Below, piece after piece: positions 6,228 to 13,398 of a stretch of DNA of 28,444 nt. The stretch is from positions 1-28,444 of the forward strand of contig CAZWUW010000037.1 in the NCBI GenBank assembly GCA_964636895.1, written 5' to 3'. The position numbers and the translations under genes are program-made. Within the stretch, counting starts at the first letter, position 1. Each line of letters opens with the position of its first letter. Below the pieces are notes generated by a model. That model ran no database searches. It was not told where the DNA came from and saw only the letters and a program-made list of their open reading frames with translations. The DNA is from CAZWUW01 sp964636895 (GTDB taxonomy: Bacteria > Bacillota > Thermincolia > Thermincolales > CAZWUW01).

Positions 6228-7583
6228 CTGTATTTTAATTTTCGGAAGGTAAAAAAGGCACTGTTAATGGTTCTGGGCCTGGTCGGGCTGGCCGGCTTGA
6301 CGCTCGGAGCAATTTCTTTCTATCAGGAGAGGCCGGTTTTATCAATATTCGGGCCGCCTTCTTTTGCAGAAACCATGCAAAAAGATAAGGCCAACAAGCC
6401 TAAGGCAATGGCCAGGCATATGCATATCTTATCTGAGCGTTATAACCTTACACCGCAGACTACCAAGGAAGTAACCATGTCCAGGGGCAAACCGATTCCG
6501 GTTGGACCAACGGCCAAACTAAAAAGCGGCATAACTTGGGAGCAACTGGGCCGGATGACTCCGCAGGCGATTAAGAAAAAGGAAGTATTTCCATATCTTC
6601 CTTTGCCACATCCATTGCCTGAAGTAGGCGGGATGGTTTTTCCACCCGTGCAGACCAAAGCGCGCCCGGAATTGGTGCGGTTTGACGTTGATTTTGACCT
6701 GCCTGACGCGTTTCTGCCTGAGTTTCCGCCGGCTTTGTTTTTAATTAGCCGCCCGGAGCTGGGGGATGTTTCCCAGGGTAAAGAAATAACCCTGGATAAC
6801 TTTCATAAAATGTTTAAGGATATTCTAACCCCTGTGCAACTGGAGGGTCTTCGGCTGCTGGTCACCAAGTTCCCGCAGCAGCAGTTTAATGCCACCGATG
6901 ACCGCAAAAGTGAAAAGCCCAGTGAAGGGGTAACCTGCTTTGACTGCCATGTTAATGGTCATACCACCGGCCAGTTTCATCTGAATCCGGACAACCGGCC
7001 CCAGGCTGCCCGGTTTAGACTGGATACGGTCAGTCTGAGGGGGGTTAATATCCAGCGGCTGCATGGTTCCAAGCGTTCCCTGCGTTCAATTGAGGATTTT
7101 ACCGAGTTTGAGCAGCGCTCAGCATATTTTGACGGGGATCACACCCTGGCGGCTAAAAAAGGAATTAATCCTTTGGCCAGGGAGCAGGTTATGCATATGG
7201 CTCAGTTCCAAAATATGATTGGTTTTCCGCCGGCACCCAAGCTGAATATTTATGGCCGACTGGACCGGAGCCGTGCTAATAAAGCGGAAGTCAGGGGCGA
7301 AGAACTGTTTTTCGGTAAAGCCAGGTGCGGGTATTGTCACCCGGCACCTTATTATACCGACAATTCCGCCCATGACCTGAAGGTAGAGCGTTTTTACTCC
7401 GGCCGGGCGGAAGGTCTCATCAAAACTTTTACTCTCCGGGGTTTAAAGGACTCGCCGCCATATTTTCATGACGGGAGATTACTGACTATAGAAGATACAG
7501 TGGAATTTTTTAACCTGGTGCAGGAGCTAAAGCTTACTGAACAGGAGAAAAAAGACTTGGTATATTTTCTGCGGACGCTCTGA
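6228..7583 (+). CDS. Di-heme cytochrome c peroxidase/MauG-family protein, exported or membrane-anchored
   Basis: An extracytoplasmic c-type cytochrome. From the CTG start it has 451 residues: a basic N-terminus and one hydrophobic segment (about 11-29) acting as signal or anchor, a long linker, then CFDCH (237-241) and CGYCH (367-371) heme attachment sites. The C-terminal TLRGLKDSPPYFHDGR and TIEDTVEFF are the hallmark of bacterial di-heme peroxidase/MauG domains. Spacing between the hemes fits the family, but the N-terminal linker is long and proline-rich. It may reduce peroxide or carry electrons outside the membrane. Start choice: GGGGAGG (6213-6219) is 8 nt before CTG 6228. The frame is also open from a TTG at 6156, but that overlaps a likely promoter. 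CTG starts are rare, so the start is uncertain. Confidence 0.85.
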   Translation: MYFNFRKVKKALLMVLGLVGLAGLTLGAISFYQERPVLSIFGPPSFAETMQKDKANKPKAMARHMHILSERYNLTPQTTKEVTMSRGKPIPVGPTAKLKSGITWEQLGRMTPQAIKKKEVFPYLPLPHPLPEVGGMVFPPVQTKARPELVRFDVDFDLPDAFLPEFPPALFLISRPELGDVSQGKEITLDNFHKMFKDILTPVQLEGLRLLVTKFPQQQFNATDDRKSEKPSEGVTCFDCHVNGHTTGQFHLNPDNRPQAARFRLDTVSLRGVNIQRLHGSKRSLRSIEDFTEFEQRSAYFDGDHTLAAKKGINPLAREQVMHMAQFQNMIGFPPAPKLNIYGRLDRSRANKAEVRGEELFFGKARCGYCHPAPYYTDNSAHDLKVERFYSGRAEGLIKTFTLRGLKDSPPYFHDGRLLTIEDTVEFFNLVQELKLTEQEKKDLVYFLRTL

Positions 7584-7598
7584 TTAACAGGCCTTCAG

Positions 7599-7622
7599 TC
7601 AATGGTAAAATCAATGGTAAAA
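7599..7622. repeat. Perfect 12-bp tandem duplication
   Basis: TCAATGGTAAAA occurs at 7599-7610 and again directly at 7611-7622, between the two converging genes. It is probably a slippage duplication; no function is visible. Confidence 0.85.
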
Positions 7623-7627
7623 AATAC

Positions 7628-7744
7628 TTATTTGGCCTTCTTTTGAGTGCGGCCGGCAGGAGATTTCTTTTTAAGTTTGGTCAAATATATTTCACAAGCC
7701 TGTATCTTTTTCTCCACCTGTTTTAACAAATTTGTTTTTGGCAT
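7628..7744 (-). CDS. Small lysine-rich protein of 38 residues, unknown
   Basis: This short minus-strand gene starts at ATG (7742-7744) and ends at TAA (7628-7630). GGAGGTG lies on the minus strand at 7752-7758, seven bases upstream, an ideal ribosome site, which is the main reason to call it real. The product begins MPKTNLLKQVEKKIQACEIY and is strongly basic (about one third Lys/Arg), with an amphipathic helix-like first half, one Cys, and a basic tail SPAGRTQKKAK. It could bind nucleic acid or be a small ribosome-associated or spore protein, but no family is recognised. A hairpin in its leader (7757-7790: CCGGT/ACCGG and CTGGT/ACCAG) touches the ribosome site and might affect translation. 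It converges on the peroxidase gene and diverges from comEA. Confidence 0.6.
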   Translation of the reverse strand: MPKTNLLKQVEKKIQACEIYLTKLKKKSPAGRTQKKAK

Positions 7745-7905
7745 TTTAGGGCACCTCCGGTTGCTGGTTTTTATTACCAGTATTGACCGGGGTGAATTTT
7801 TTTATGCAGAAAAAATAATTTTGCATACTCGACAGGCTATGACATTATTTTTCCATACCTTATTGTATAATGGTGGCAGGAAAAGTCGGATTTTGGAGGG
7901 TTGGC

Positions 7906-8622
7906 ATGTTTGGAATGGGCCGCCGGGAGCTAATTATTTTTGTTATTGTAATGTTGGCAATTGTATTTGGGGTAGGTTACCGGTTGGCTAATATGCCATC
8001 GGTGCTGGATGAGGAAACATCTTTTGTCGTTAATGAAAATGATGAAAAAGCCGGCCAGCTGGGTATTGAAGCTGATAATAATGATAATAACCACGCTGTT
8101 GCAGAGGTGCCGCAAATCACGGTGCATGTTGCCGGTGCCGTCAAAAAACCGGGGGTTTACAAGCTGCCAGAAGGCAGCCGGGTAGTTGATGCTTTAAACC
8201 TGGCTGAAGCGGCAGTCGGAGCAGACCTTGAACAATTAAATCTGGCGGCGGAAATAGAGGACGGTGAACAAATACCTGTACCGCGCAAGGATGTATCAGG
8301 TGCGGAAACTATCGGTAGCAAAAGTAAACCAGACAGACCGGGCAGCAAGCAAAGCGCCGCCAAACACGCCGCTAAACCCGGTAAATACAGTGCCGGTGCC
8401 GCCACCGGCAAAGCACGTCCGGGTAACGGCAAAGTTAATATTAACAAGGCGGAGGTTGTCGAACTGGATACCCTTCCAGGTATTGGCCCGGCATTAGCAG
8501 ATCGGATTGTGGAGTACCGCGAGAGCCAGGGTAAGTTTATGGATGTGTCTGAACTTAAAAACGTTTCCGGCATTGGTGATAAAAAATATGCGGGTCTGGT
8601 GGATATGGTAACAGTCAAGTGA
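7906..8622 (+). CDS. comEA: Competence protein ComEA (SLBB plus helix-hairpin-helix DNA receptor)
   Basis: A membrane-anchored DNA-binding receptor for natural transformation. The 238-residue protein has one N-terminal transmembrane helix (about 8-28), a SLBB domain (69-127; ITVHVAGAVKKPGVYKLPEG), a flexible Lys/Ala/Gly/Pro linker (128-174), and a C-terminal pair of helix-hairpin-helix motifs (175-238; VNINKAEVVELDTLPGIGPA, then LKNVSGIGDKKY) that bind duplex DNA without sequence specificity. The ATG at 7906 is preferred because GGAGGG (7895-7900) lies just upstream; an in-frame ATG at 7870 lies inside the -10-like TATAAT at 7866-7871. It is followed 36 nt later by comEC, its channel partner. 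The linker is rich in Lys/Arg, as is common in the family. Confidence 0.93.
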   Translation: MFGMGRRELIIFVIVMLAIVFGVGYRLANMPSVLDEETSFVVNENDEKAGQLGIEADNNDNNHAVAEVPQITVHVAGAVKKPGVYKLPEGSRVVDALNLAEAAVGADLEQLNLAAEIEDGEQIPVPRKDVSGAETIGSKSKPDRPGSKQSAAKHAAKPGKYSAGAATGKARPGNGKVNINKAEVVELDTLPGIGPALADRIVEYRESQGKFMDVSELKNVSGIGDKKYAGLVDMVTVK

Positions 8623-8658
8623 ATCCCACAGGAATGAATTTTATTAGGCGGTGAGGTT

Positions 8659-11115
8659 ATGTGGCGGCCACAGGTATTGGCAGCAGTATATTATATTAGC
8701 GGTATAGCCCTGCGTGAGTATTTGCCCCTGCCTATGGGGCTTTTATTATTTATGGGATTGGCGGCCGCAGCCTGGTGGGTTTGGGACCGTTTTTGGGCCT
8801 GGCGCAAAAGCCCGCTGCCTTTTCTGGCCTGTTGGGTTATTATCGGCATGGTCATGAATCAGTGGGCGGTGCAGCGTACAGAGGAGTTATTGGCCGTTAA
8901 GCCCGGCATCCGGGCGGAGTTTACTGGTATTATCGTTGCAGAGCCGGTAAGAAAAGATGATCGTTTATCATATGTCGTGCAGGTGCACCGGGTACAGCAA
9001 AAGAACCGGCTCCTGAATATTAAAGGTAAAGTCCTGGTTAATCTGCGGCAAAGTAATACACCACCGGCTTACGGTGACTTGATCCGTTTCTTTGGTATCC
9101 CGGAATTGCCGCCGCAACCGGGCAATCCGGGGCAGTTTGATTACCGGCAATATCTTTATAACAAAGGTCTGGTTTTAATTGTTAATTTATGGGGGGACGG
9201 CCCGGTCCGGAAGCTGGCGGCCGACCGGGGGAGCTTGCTGCAGGCGGCAGCAATTAAAGTGAAAGAACGGCTGACCGGGGTACTGGATGAAACTATGCCG
9301 CCTGACCAGAGCGCGCTTTTAAAAGGGATATTGTTTGGGATTAGAGCGGAGATCGATCCGGTTACCCAGCAGGAATTTGTTGATACCGGCGTGGTCCATA
9401 TTTTGTCAGTTTCCGGGTATCATATCGGACTGGTGCTGGCCGGCTGTTGCTTCCTAAACGGGATGCTGAAATTAAGCCGGCGCAATTTCACTTTTTTTGC
9501 CGCCGGCGTACTGATTTTTTATACCGCTTTAACCGGTGCCCAACCGGCAGTAGTTAGAGCGACATTGATGGCCATGGTTTTGCTGGCCGGCCATCTGTTG
9601 GAAAAAGACCGGGACTGGCCGGTCAGTCTAGCCCTGGCGGCGCTTATTATCTTGGTCGTTAACCCCCGAACTTTATATAACATCGGTTTTCAACTTTCTT
9701 TTACTGCTACCTGGGGAATATTGTATATTGGCCCGCTATTACAAAATTCCGTTTTCCGCCGTTTGCCCCGTAACTGGCGCGCGTTAGTGGCGGTGCCTTT
9801 GGCGGCACAGTTGGCAGTATTATCGCTGTCCGCTTATTATTTTAACCAGGTCTCCGTAATTGCCCTGCCGGCTAATTTAATCATTGTCCCGCTTATCGGA
9901 TTAGTCACCCAACTTGGCACTTTGGCTGTCCTGGGCGGTGTAGTATGGATATTTTGGGCGGAAGTCGTCAATATTTCGACTGGGCTGTTGATAGTCTTGG
10001 TAATTAAGATAAATGCATTTTTGGCCGGCTTGCCTGGAGCGGTGCTGTACCTGAAAAGTCCGCCGGTTTGGGCGGTGATCTTGTACATTGCGGGCATTAT
10101 ATTATTTGTGGAAGGGTTTTGCCGCCTGCCTTTTAACCAGTTCATTCGCAGGATATGCTATACTAGGGGTAAACATATTGTTGCCGGCGGGCTGGTGGTT
10201 TTGCTGCCGGCTATAGTAGTGCCGCTGGTTTATCAACCATTAAAGCCGCTTTCGGTAACTTTTATTGATGTCGGTTCGGGGGACAGTATTTTGATCCGCA
10301 CCCCCCGGGGCCGGGTAATGCTTATTGATGCCGGCGGCAGTAACGACGCTGCAGAAACGGGTTTTGACACCGGCGCCAAAATCCTGGTGCCGGTTTTGCG
10401 CAATTACGGAATCAGCAAAATTGACGCGCTTGTGCTTACGCATATGCATTTGGATCATACTGGGGGAGCACCGGCAGTGCTGGATAAAATACGGGTAAAA
10501 AAGCTGGTTTTACCGCCCGGGGCAGTGCAGCATCAGCTGTCGGCGACAGCACAAAAAAAATCGCTGCCGGCGGCAGCAGTTGAGCTGTGGGATGACCAGA
10601 TGCCGGCTAAAATCAGCCGGCTGGCCGGTAAGGAGTCTGTCGAAATGGTAACGGTAAGCGCCGGTGACCGGATAATGCTTGACCCCGGGATCAGGATTGA
10701 AGTGCTGGCACCACAACAAAATATAATTTCCGCTGGTTCGGCAGATTTAAATAATAACTCAATTGTGTTAAAATTATCTTATGGCCGGGATAGCATATTG
10801 CTGACCAGTGATATCGAAGCTGCTGCCATGGCCGGTCTCCTTGCGGCCCGCCGGGATTTGCAGGCCGATGTGCTGAAAATACCGCACCACGGCAGCCGTA
10901 ATTCATTGGTGGACAATTTCTACAAAAAAGTAAACCCCGCACTGGCGGTAATCAGTGTGGGCCGGAATCCCTTCGGCCATCCTGCCGGCGAGGTGCTTGA
11001 GGCGCTTGAAGCGCACCATATCAGAATTGCCCGTACCGATATTCACGGTGCGGTCACCCTTATTTCCGAAGGACAGGGCTGGCAGGGGCAAACAGTAAAG
11101 AAAGGGGAAATCTGA
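8659..11115 (+). CDS. comEC: DNA internalization channel ComEC/Rec2
   Basis: This 818-residue membrane protein carries single-stranded DNA across the cytoplasmic membrane during transformation. In order: N-terminal helices and a DUF4131 OB-like soluble region (about 1-200), the ComEC multi-helix channel (about 210-500; VHILSVSGYHIGLVLAG is the family signature), then a metallo-beta-lactamase-like domain (about 535-810). That domain has the metal motif H595-M-H597-L-D599-H600, and a second site at HH743-744 followed by GSRNS. The metal ligands look intact, which fits a nuclease role for the domain; that is known for some homologues and inferred here. Length is normal. Start ATG follows GGTGAGG. 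It directly follows comEA, and the stop abuts the TTG start of holA, so the three are likely one transcript. Confidence 0.95.
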   Translation: MWRPQVLAAVYYISGIALREYLPLPMGLLLFMGLAAAAWWVWDRFWAWRKSPLPFLACWVIIGMVMNQWAVQRTEELLAVKPGIRAEFTGIIVAEPVRKDDRLSYVVQVHRVQQKNRLLNIKGKVLVNLRQSNTPPAYGDLIRFFGIPELPPQPGNPGQFDYRQYLYNKGLVLIVNLWGDGPVRKLAADRGSLLQAAAIKVKERLTGVLDETMPPDQSALLKGILFGIRAEIDPVTQQEFVDTGVVHILSVSGYHIGLVLAGCCFLNGMLKLSRRNFTFFAAGVLIFYTALTGAQPAVVRATLMAMVLLAGHLLEKDRDWPVSLALAALIILVVNPRTLYNIGFQLSFTATWGILYIGPLLQNSVFRRLPRNWRALVAVPLAAQLAVLSLSAYYFNQVSVIALPANLIIVPLIGLVTQLGTLAVLGGVVWIFWAEVVNISTGLLIVLVIKINAFLAGLPGAVLYLKSPPVWAVILYIAGIILFVEGFCRLPFNQFIRRICYTRGKHIVAGGLVVLLPAIVVPLVYQPLKPLSVTFIDVGSGDSILIRTPRGRVMLIDAGGSNDAAETGFDTGAKILVPVLRNYGISKIDALVLTHMHLDHTGGAPAVLDKIRVKKLVLPPGAVQHQLSATAQKKSLPAAAVELWDDQMPAKISRLAGKESVEMVTVSAGDRIMLDPGIRIEVLAPQQNIISAGSADLNNNSIVLKLSYGRDSILLTSDIEAAAMAGLLAARRDLQADVLKIPHHGSRNSLVDNFYKKVNPALAVISVGRNPFGHPAGEVLEALEAHHIRIARTDIHGAVTLISEGQGWQGQTVKKGEI

Positions 11116-12180
11116 TTGGATTACCAGGGCCTGGTTAACAGTCTGGAGAGAAAAGTGGTGTCCCCGGTATATCTGTTATATGGGGAAGAGACATATATTC
11201 GTGATGAAGTGCTCAATATGTTCCGGGACAAGCTGTTGCCGGCAGAGGTGAAGGATTTTAACCTGGATATTTTGGATGGGCGGGCAATCGGCCCGGAGGA
11301 AATTGCCGGCTTGGCTGCTACGCTGCCCTTTTTGGCAGAAAAGCGGGTAGTGATAGTGAAAGAAGCGGAATTTTTCAAAGCCCGGCGCAAAAACAAGGAA
11401 GAAAACGAAGGCCAGGGTAAAGACGAGATTAAAGAAGAAAAAAGTCCGGCCGGGGAAAAAGTCCTGCTGGAATATTTGGCCGCGCCCGCTACTTCCACTT
11501 GCCTTGTTTTCACCACCGGGTCGGTGGACAAAAAGAAAAAAATCTATAAAGCTATTGAAAAAAGCGGCCAGGTGGTAGAGTTTTCGCCATTGAAGGGGAA
11601 AGCGCTTACTTTGTGGTTGGAGCGCCGTTTTTCCGACGCCGGCAAAAAAATTGAACCGGCGGCCGCGGCTGAACTTATTACGGCCGTTGGGAACAACCTG
11701 CATCAACTGGCCGGCGAGGCGAAGAAACTGATTAGCTATACAGGTCAGCGGTCTACCATTAATAAAGATGATGTTAAGGTCATGGTAGGCAAAACTATTG
11801 AATTAAGTATTTTTGATTTGGTGGACGCGGTAGGCGGGCAGCAATTTGCCCAAGCCGTCAAAATGCTGCGGGAAATGGTTACTTACGGTGAACCGCCTGT
11901 CCGGCTCCTGTTTATGATTGCCCGCCAGTTCCGGCTGCTGCTGCAGGTTAAGGTACTGCACAGTGAAGGAGTTGCGGAAAGTCAGATTGCCGCCAGAATT
12001 AAACTTCATCCATATGTAACCGGCAAATGCCTTCGTCAAAGCAGGAACTTCCAGCGGGAAGAGTTGGAGCAGGCTATGGCGGAGATTCTGAATACGGATG
12101 CGGTTATTAAGACCGGCCGGCAAGAGCCGCTGCCGGCTTTGGAAATATTGCTGGCCCACCTTTGCCGGGTGGCGCAGTAA
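11116..12180 (+). CDS. holA: DNA polymerase III delta subunit (clamp-loader wrench)
   Basis: The delta subunit opens the beta sliding clamp within the clamp loader. The 354-residue protein has the N-terminal signature YLLYGEETYIRDEVL, a degenerate AAA+ module (VYLLYG; LPFLAEKRVVIVKEAEF), the lid region, and C-terminal collar helices (IARQFRLLLQVKVL, HPYVTGKCLRQSRNF), all typical of delta. A charged insertion of about 25 residues rich in Lys/Glu (around 92-115) looks like a variable surface loop. The start is TTG at 11116, immediately after the comEC stop, with AAAGGGGAAA upstream; tight spacing suggests translational coupling. In most clostridia holA is followed by rpsT on the opposite strand. 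Here a three-gene cassette separates them. Confidence 0.93.
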   Translation: MDYQGLVNSLERKVVSPVYLLYGEETYIRDEVLNMFRDKLLPAEVKDFNLDILDGRAIGPEEIAGLAATLPFLAEKRVVIVKEAEFFKARRKNKEENEGQGKDEIKEEKSPAGEKVLLEYLAAPATSTCLVFTTGSVDKKKKIYKAIEKSGQVVEFSPLKGKALTLWLERRFSDAGKKIEPAAAAELITAVGNNLHQLAGEAKKLISYTGQRSTINKDDVKVMVGKTIELSIFDLVDAVGGQQFAQAVKMLREMVTYGEPPVRLLFMIARQFRLLLQVKVLHSEGVAESQIAARIKLHPYVTGKCLRQSRNFQREELEQAMAEILNTDAVIKTGRQEPLPALEILLAHLCRVAQ

Positions 12181-12215
12181 CGGTTTATTCAGGCTTTTTG
12201 CGAGGAGGTGAAGAT

Positions 12216-12806
12216 ATGTTGAGTGTCAGTGCAAACACATACACCTATCCGGCCGTTTTTGAGGATACCGGAAAAGGTGTTGTTAATGTTTATTTCCCCG
12301 GTTTTTTCCCCCAATATCCGGATATGCCTCCTGTTACCCATGGCGCAACCGTGCAGGCAGCGCTGGCCAAAGCAAAAGAGTATCTGGCACTGTTTTTGGC
12401 TGGCAAAGAGGAAGATAACGAAGCACTGCCGGTGCCCCAGCCGGCCGGTAAATTGCGGTGCAAACGCAATCAGACGGTCGTTTTGGTGGAGGTTTGCATG
12501 CCTGAATACAGGGAGCTTATTGAACAAGACATGGTCGGCCGCCACTGGCATATAGGATATTATGAGCACGGTCATGACATCGAGGCGGTTGGGTATAAGA
12601 ATGAGGAAGGTGACTGGGACATCTATTTAGATTGCGTGGGCGCTAAATATGATGACCTGTTCAGCTCGGATCATCCTAGAAATGATTATTATGGCGGGGT
12701 TCCGCTGCTTTTTAAGGCGCGTATTTATGACGAAGCGGCGGAGAAATTTAAGGGTTGGGTGGAAAACGTTTTTTTGCCGTTTATCGGGGCAAAGGGAGAG
12801 CAATAG
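12216..12806 (+). CDS. HicB-like domain protein with C-terminal extension, unknown role
   Basis: The 196-residue protein starts at ATG 12216 after GAGGAGGTG, an excellent ribosome site. Residues about 9-65 (YPAVFEDTGKGVVNVYFPGF through ATVQAALAKAKEYLALFL) match the HicB partial RNase H-like fold: the usual short strands, the FPG turn and the ALAKAKEYL helix. No HicA toxin or helix-turn-helix DNA-binding tail is visible. Instead residues 90-196 form a different region with HWHIGYYEHGHD, DIYLDCVGAKYDD and a helical tail. The window shows no partner toxin, so a role as antitoxin is doubtful; HicB-like folds also occur as orphans. The stop TAG is 1 nt before the PlsY-like start, so it is co-translated with that gene. 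Confidence 0.7.
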   Translation: MLSVSANTYTYPAVFEDTGKGVVNVYFPGFFPQYPDMPPVTHGATVQAALAKAKEYLALFLAGKEEDNEALPVPQPAGKLRCKRNQTVVLVEVCMPEYRELIEQDMVGRHWHIGYYEHGHDIEAVGYKNEEGDWDIYLDCVGAKYDDLFSSDHPRNDYYGGVPLLFKARIYDEAAEKFKGWVENVFLPFIGAKGEQ

Positions 12807-12807
12807 T

Positions 12808-13398
12808 ATGCCTTACGGCAAGGAAGTAATTGCAATAATTATTAGTTACATATTAGGCTGTTTCTCCACCGGATATTATCTGGTCCGTCTGCGTACTGGC
12901 AGGGATATCAGGCGGCTCGGCAGCGGTAGCACAGGGGGCAGGAATGTCGGCCGTATCACCGGCACGGCGGGACTTGTCCTTACCGTTTTCATTGATATTG
13001 GCAAGGGTATGCTTGCTGTAGGGGCTGCTATTTATTTTGGCCTGATGCCGTGGGGAGTAATGCTGGTTTTGCTGGCCGTGGTTGTCGGACATATTTGGCC
13101 TGCTCAGTTGCGCTTTCATGGTGGCAAAGGTATAGCCACCGCTTATGGAGCGCTGCTTTTGTATGACCCTGTTATAGCCTTAATAGTACTTGGTTTGTGT
13201 ATTGGTATTTTTGTTTTAAGTCGCAACAGCACCCTAAGCGGTCTTGTGGCAGTAACCGTTTTGCCTTTGTTACCGTTGGTTTTGGGGCGGTCTGCAATAA
13301 GCGTGATGGGCCTGCTGGTCCTGGCATTTTTAATTCTGCAGGCGCACAGAAAAAATATCCGGCGAGGAGGCGAGTTATGGCGGCACAATCATCTTTAG
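12808..13398 (+). CDS. plsY: PlsY-like glycerol-3-phosphate acyltransferase family membrane protein
   Basis: The 196-residue integral membrane protein has about five helices. PlsY uses acyl-phosphate to acylate glycerol-3-phosphate, the first step of phospholipid synthesis. Visible motifs are an N-terminal helix with YILGCFSTGYYLVR, motif 1 as GSGSTGGRNVGR (classic enzymes have GSGNxGATN), and FHGGKGIAT (classic KGGKGVAT), followed by HRKNIRRG at the end. The motifs are recognisable but altered, so this could be a paralogue with a different acceptor rather than the housekeeping enzyme. Start ATG 12808 is 1 nt after the preceding stop, with AAAGGGAGAG upstream. The frame is open far upstream, but those starts would overlap the HicB-like gene. 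Its last 22 bases overlap the GNAT-aminotransferase gene, so it is coupled on both sides. Confidence 0.75.
   Translation: MPYGKEVIAIIISYILGCFSTGYYLVRLRTGRDIRRLGSGSTGGRNVGRITGTAGLVLTVFIDIGKGMLAVGAAIYFGLMPWGVMLVLLAVVVGHIWPAQLRFHGGKGIATAYGALLLYDPVIALIVLGLCIGIFVLSRNSTLSGLVAVTVLPLLPLVLGRSAISVMGLLVLAFLILQAHRKNIRRGGELWRHNHL

Noticed and set aside
12649..12807. Longer N-terminus for the PlsY-like gene
   Set aside because: It overlaps the HicB-like gene and is full of Arg/Cys without membrane character. ATG 12808 gives a normal PlsY start.
13197..13376. Upstream extension of the GNAT-aminotransferase gene by 60 codons
   Set aside because: It would lie inside the PlsY-like gene, and the extra residues have no domain sense. 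GGAGG directly precedes ATG 13377.
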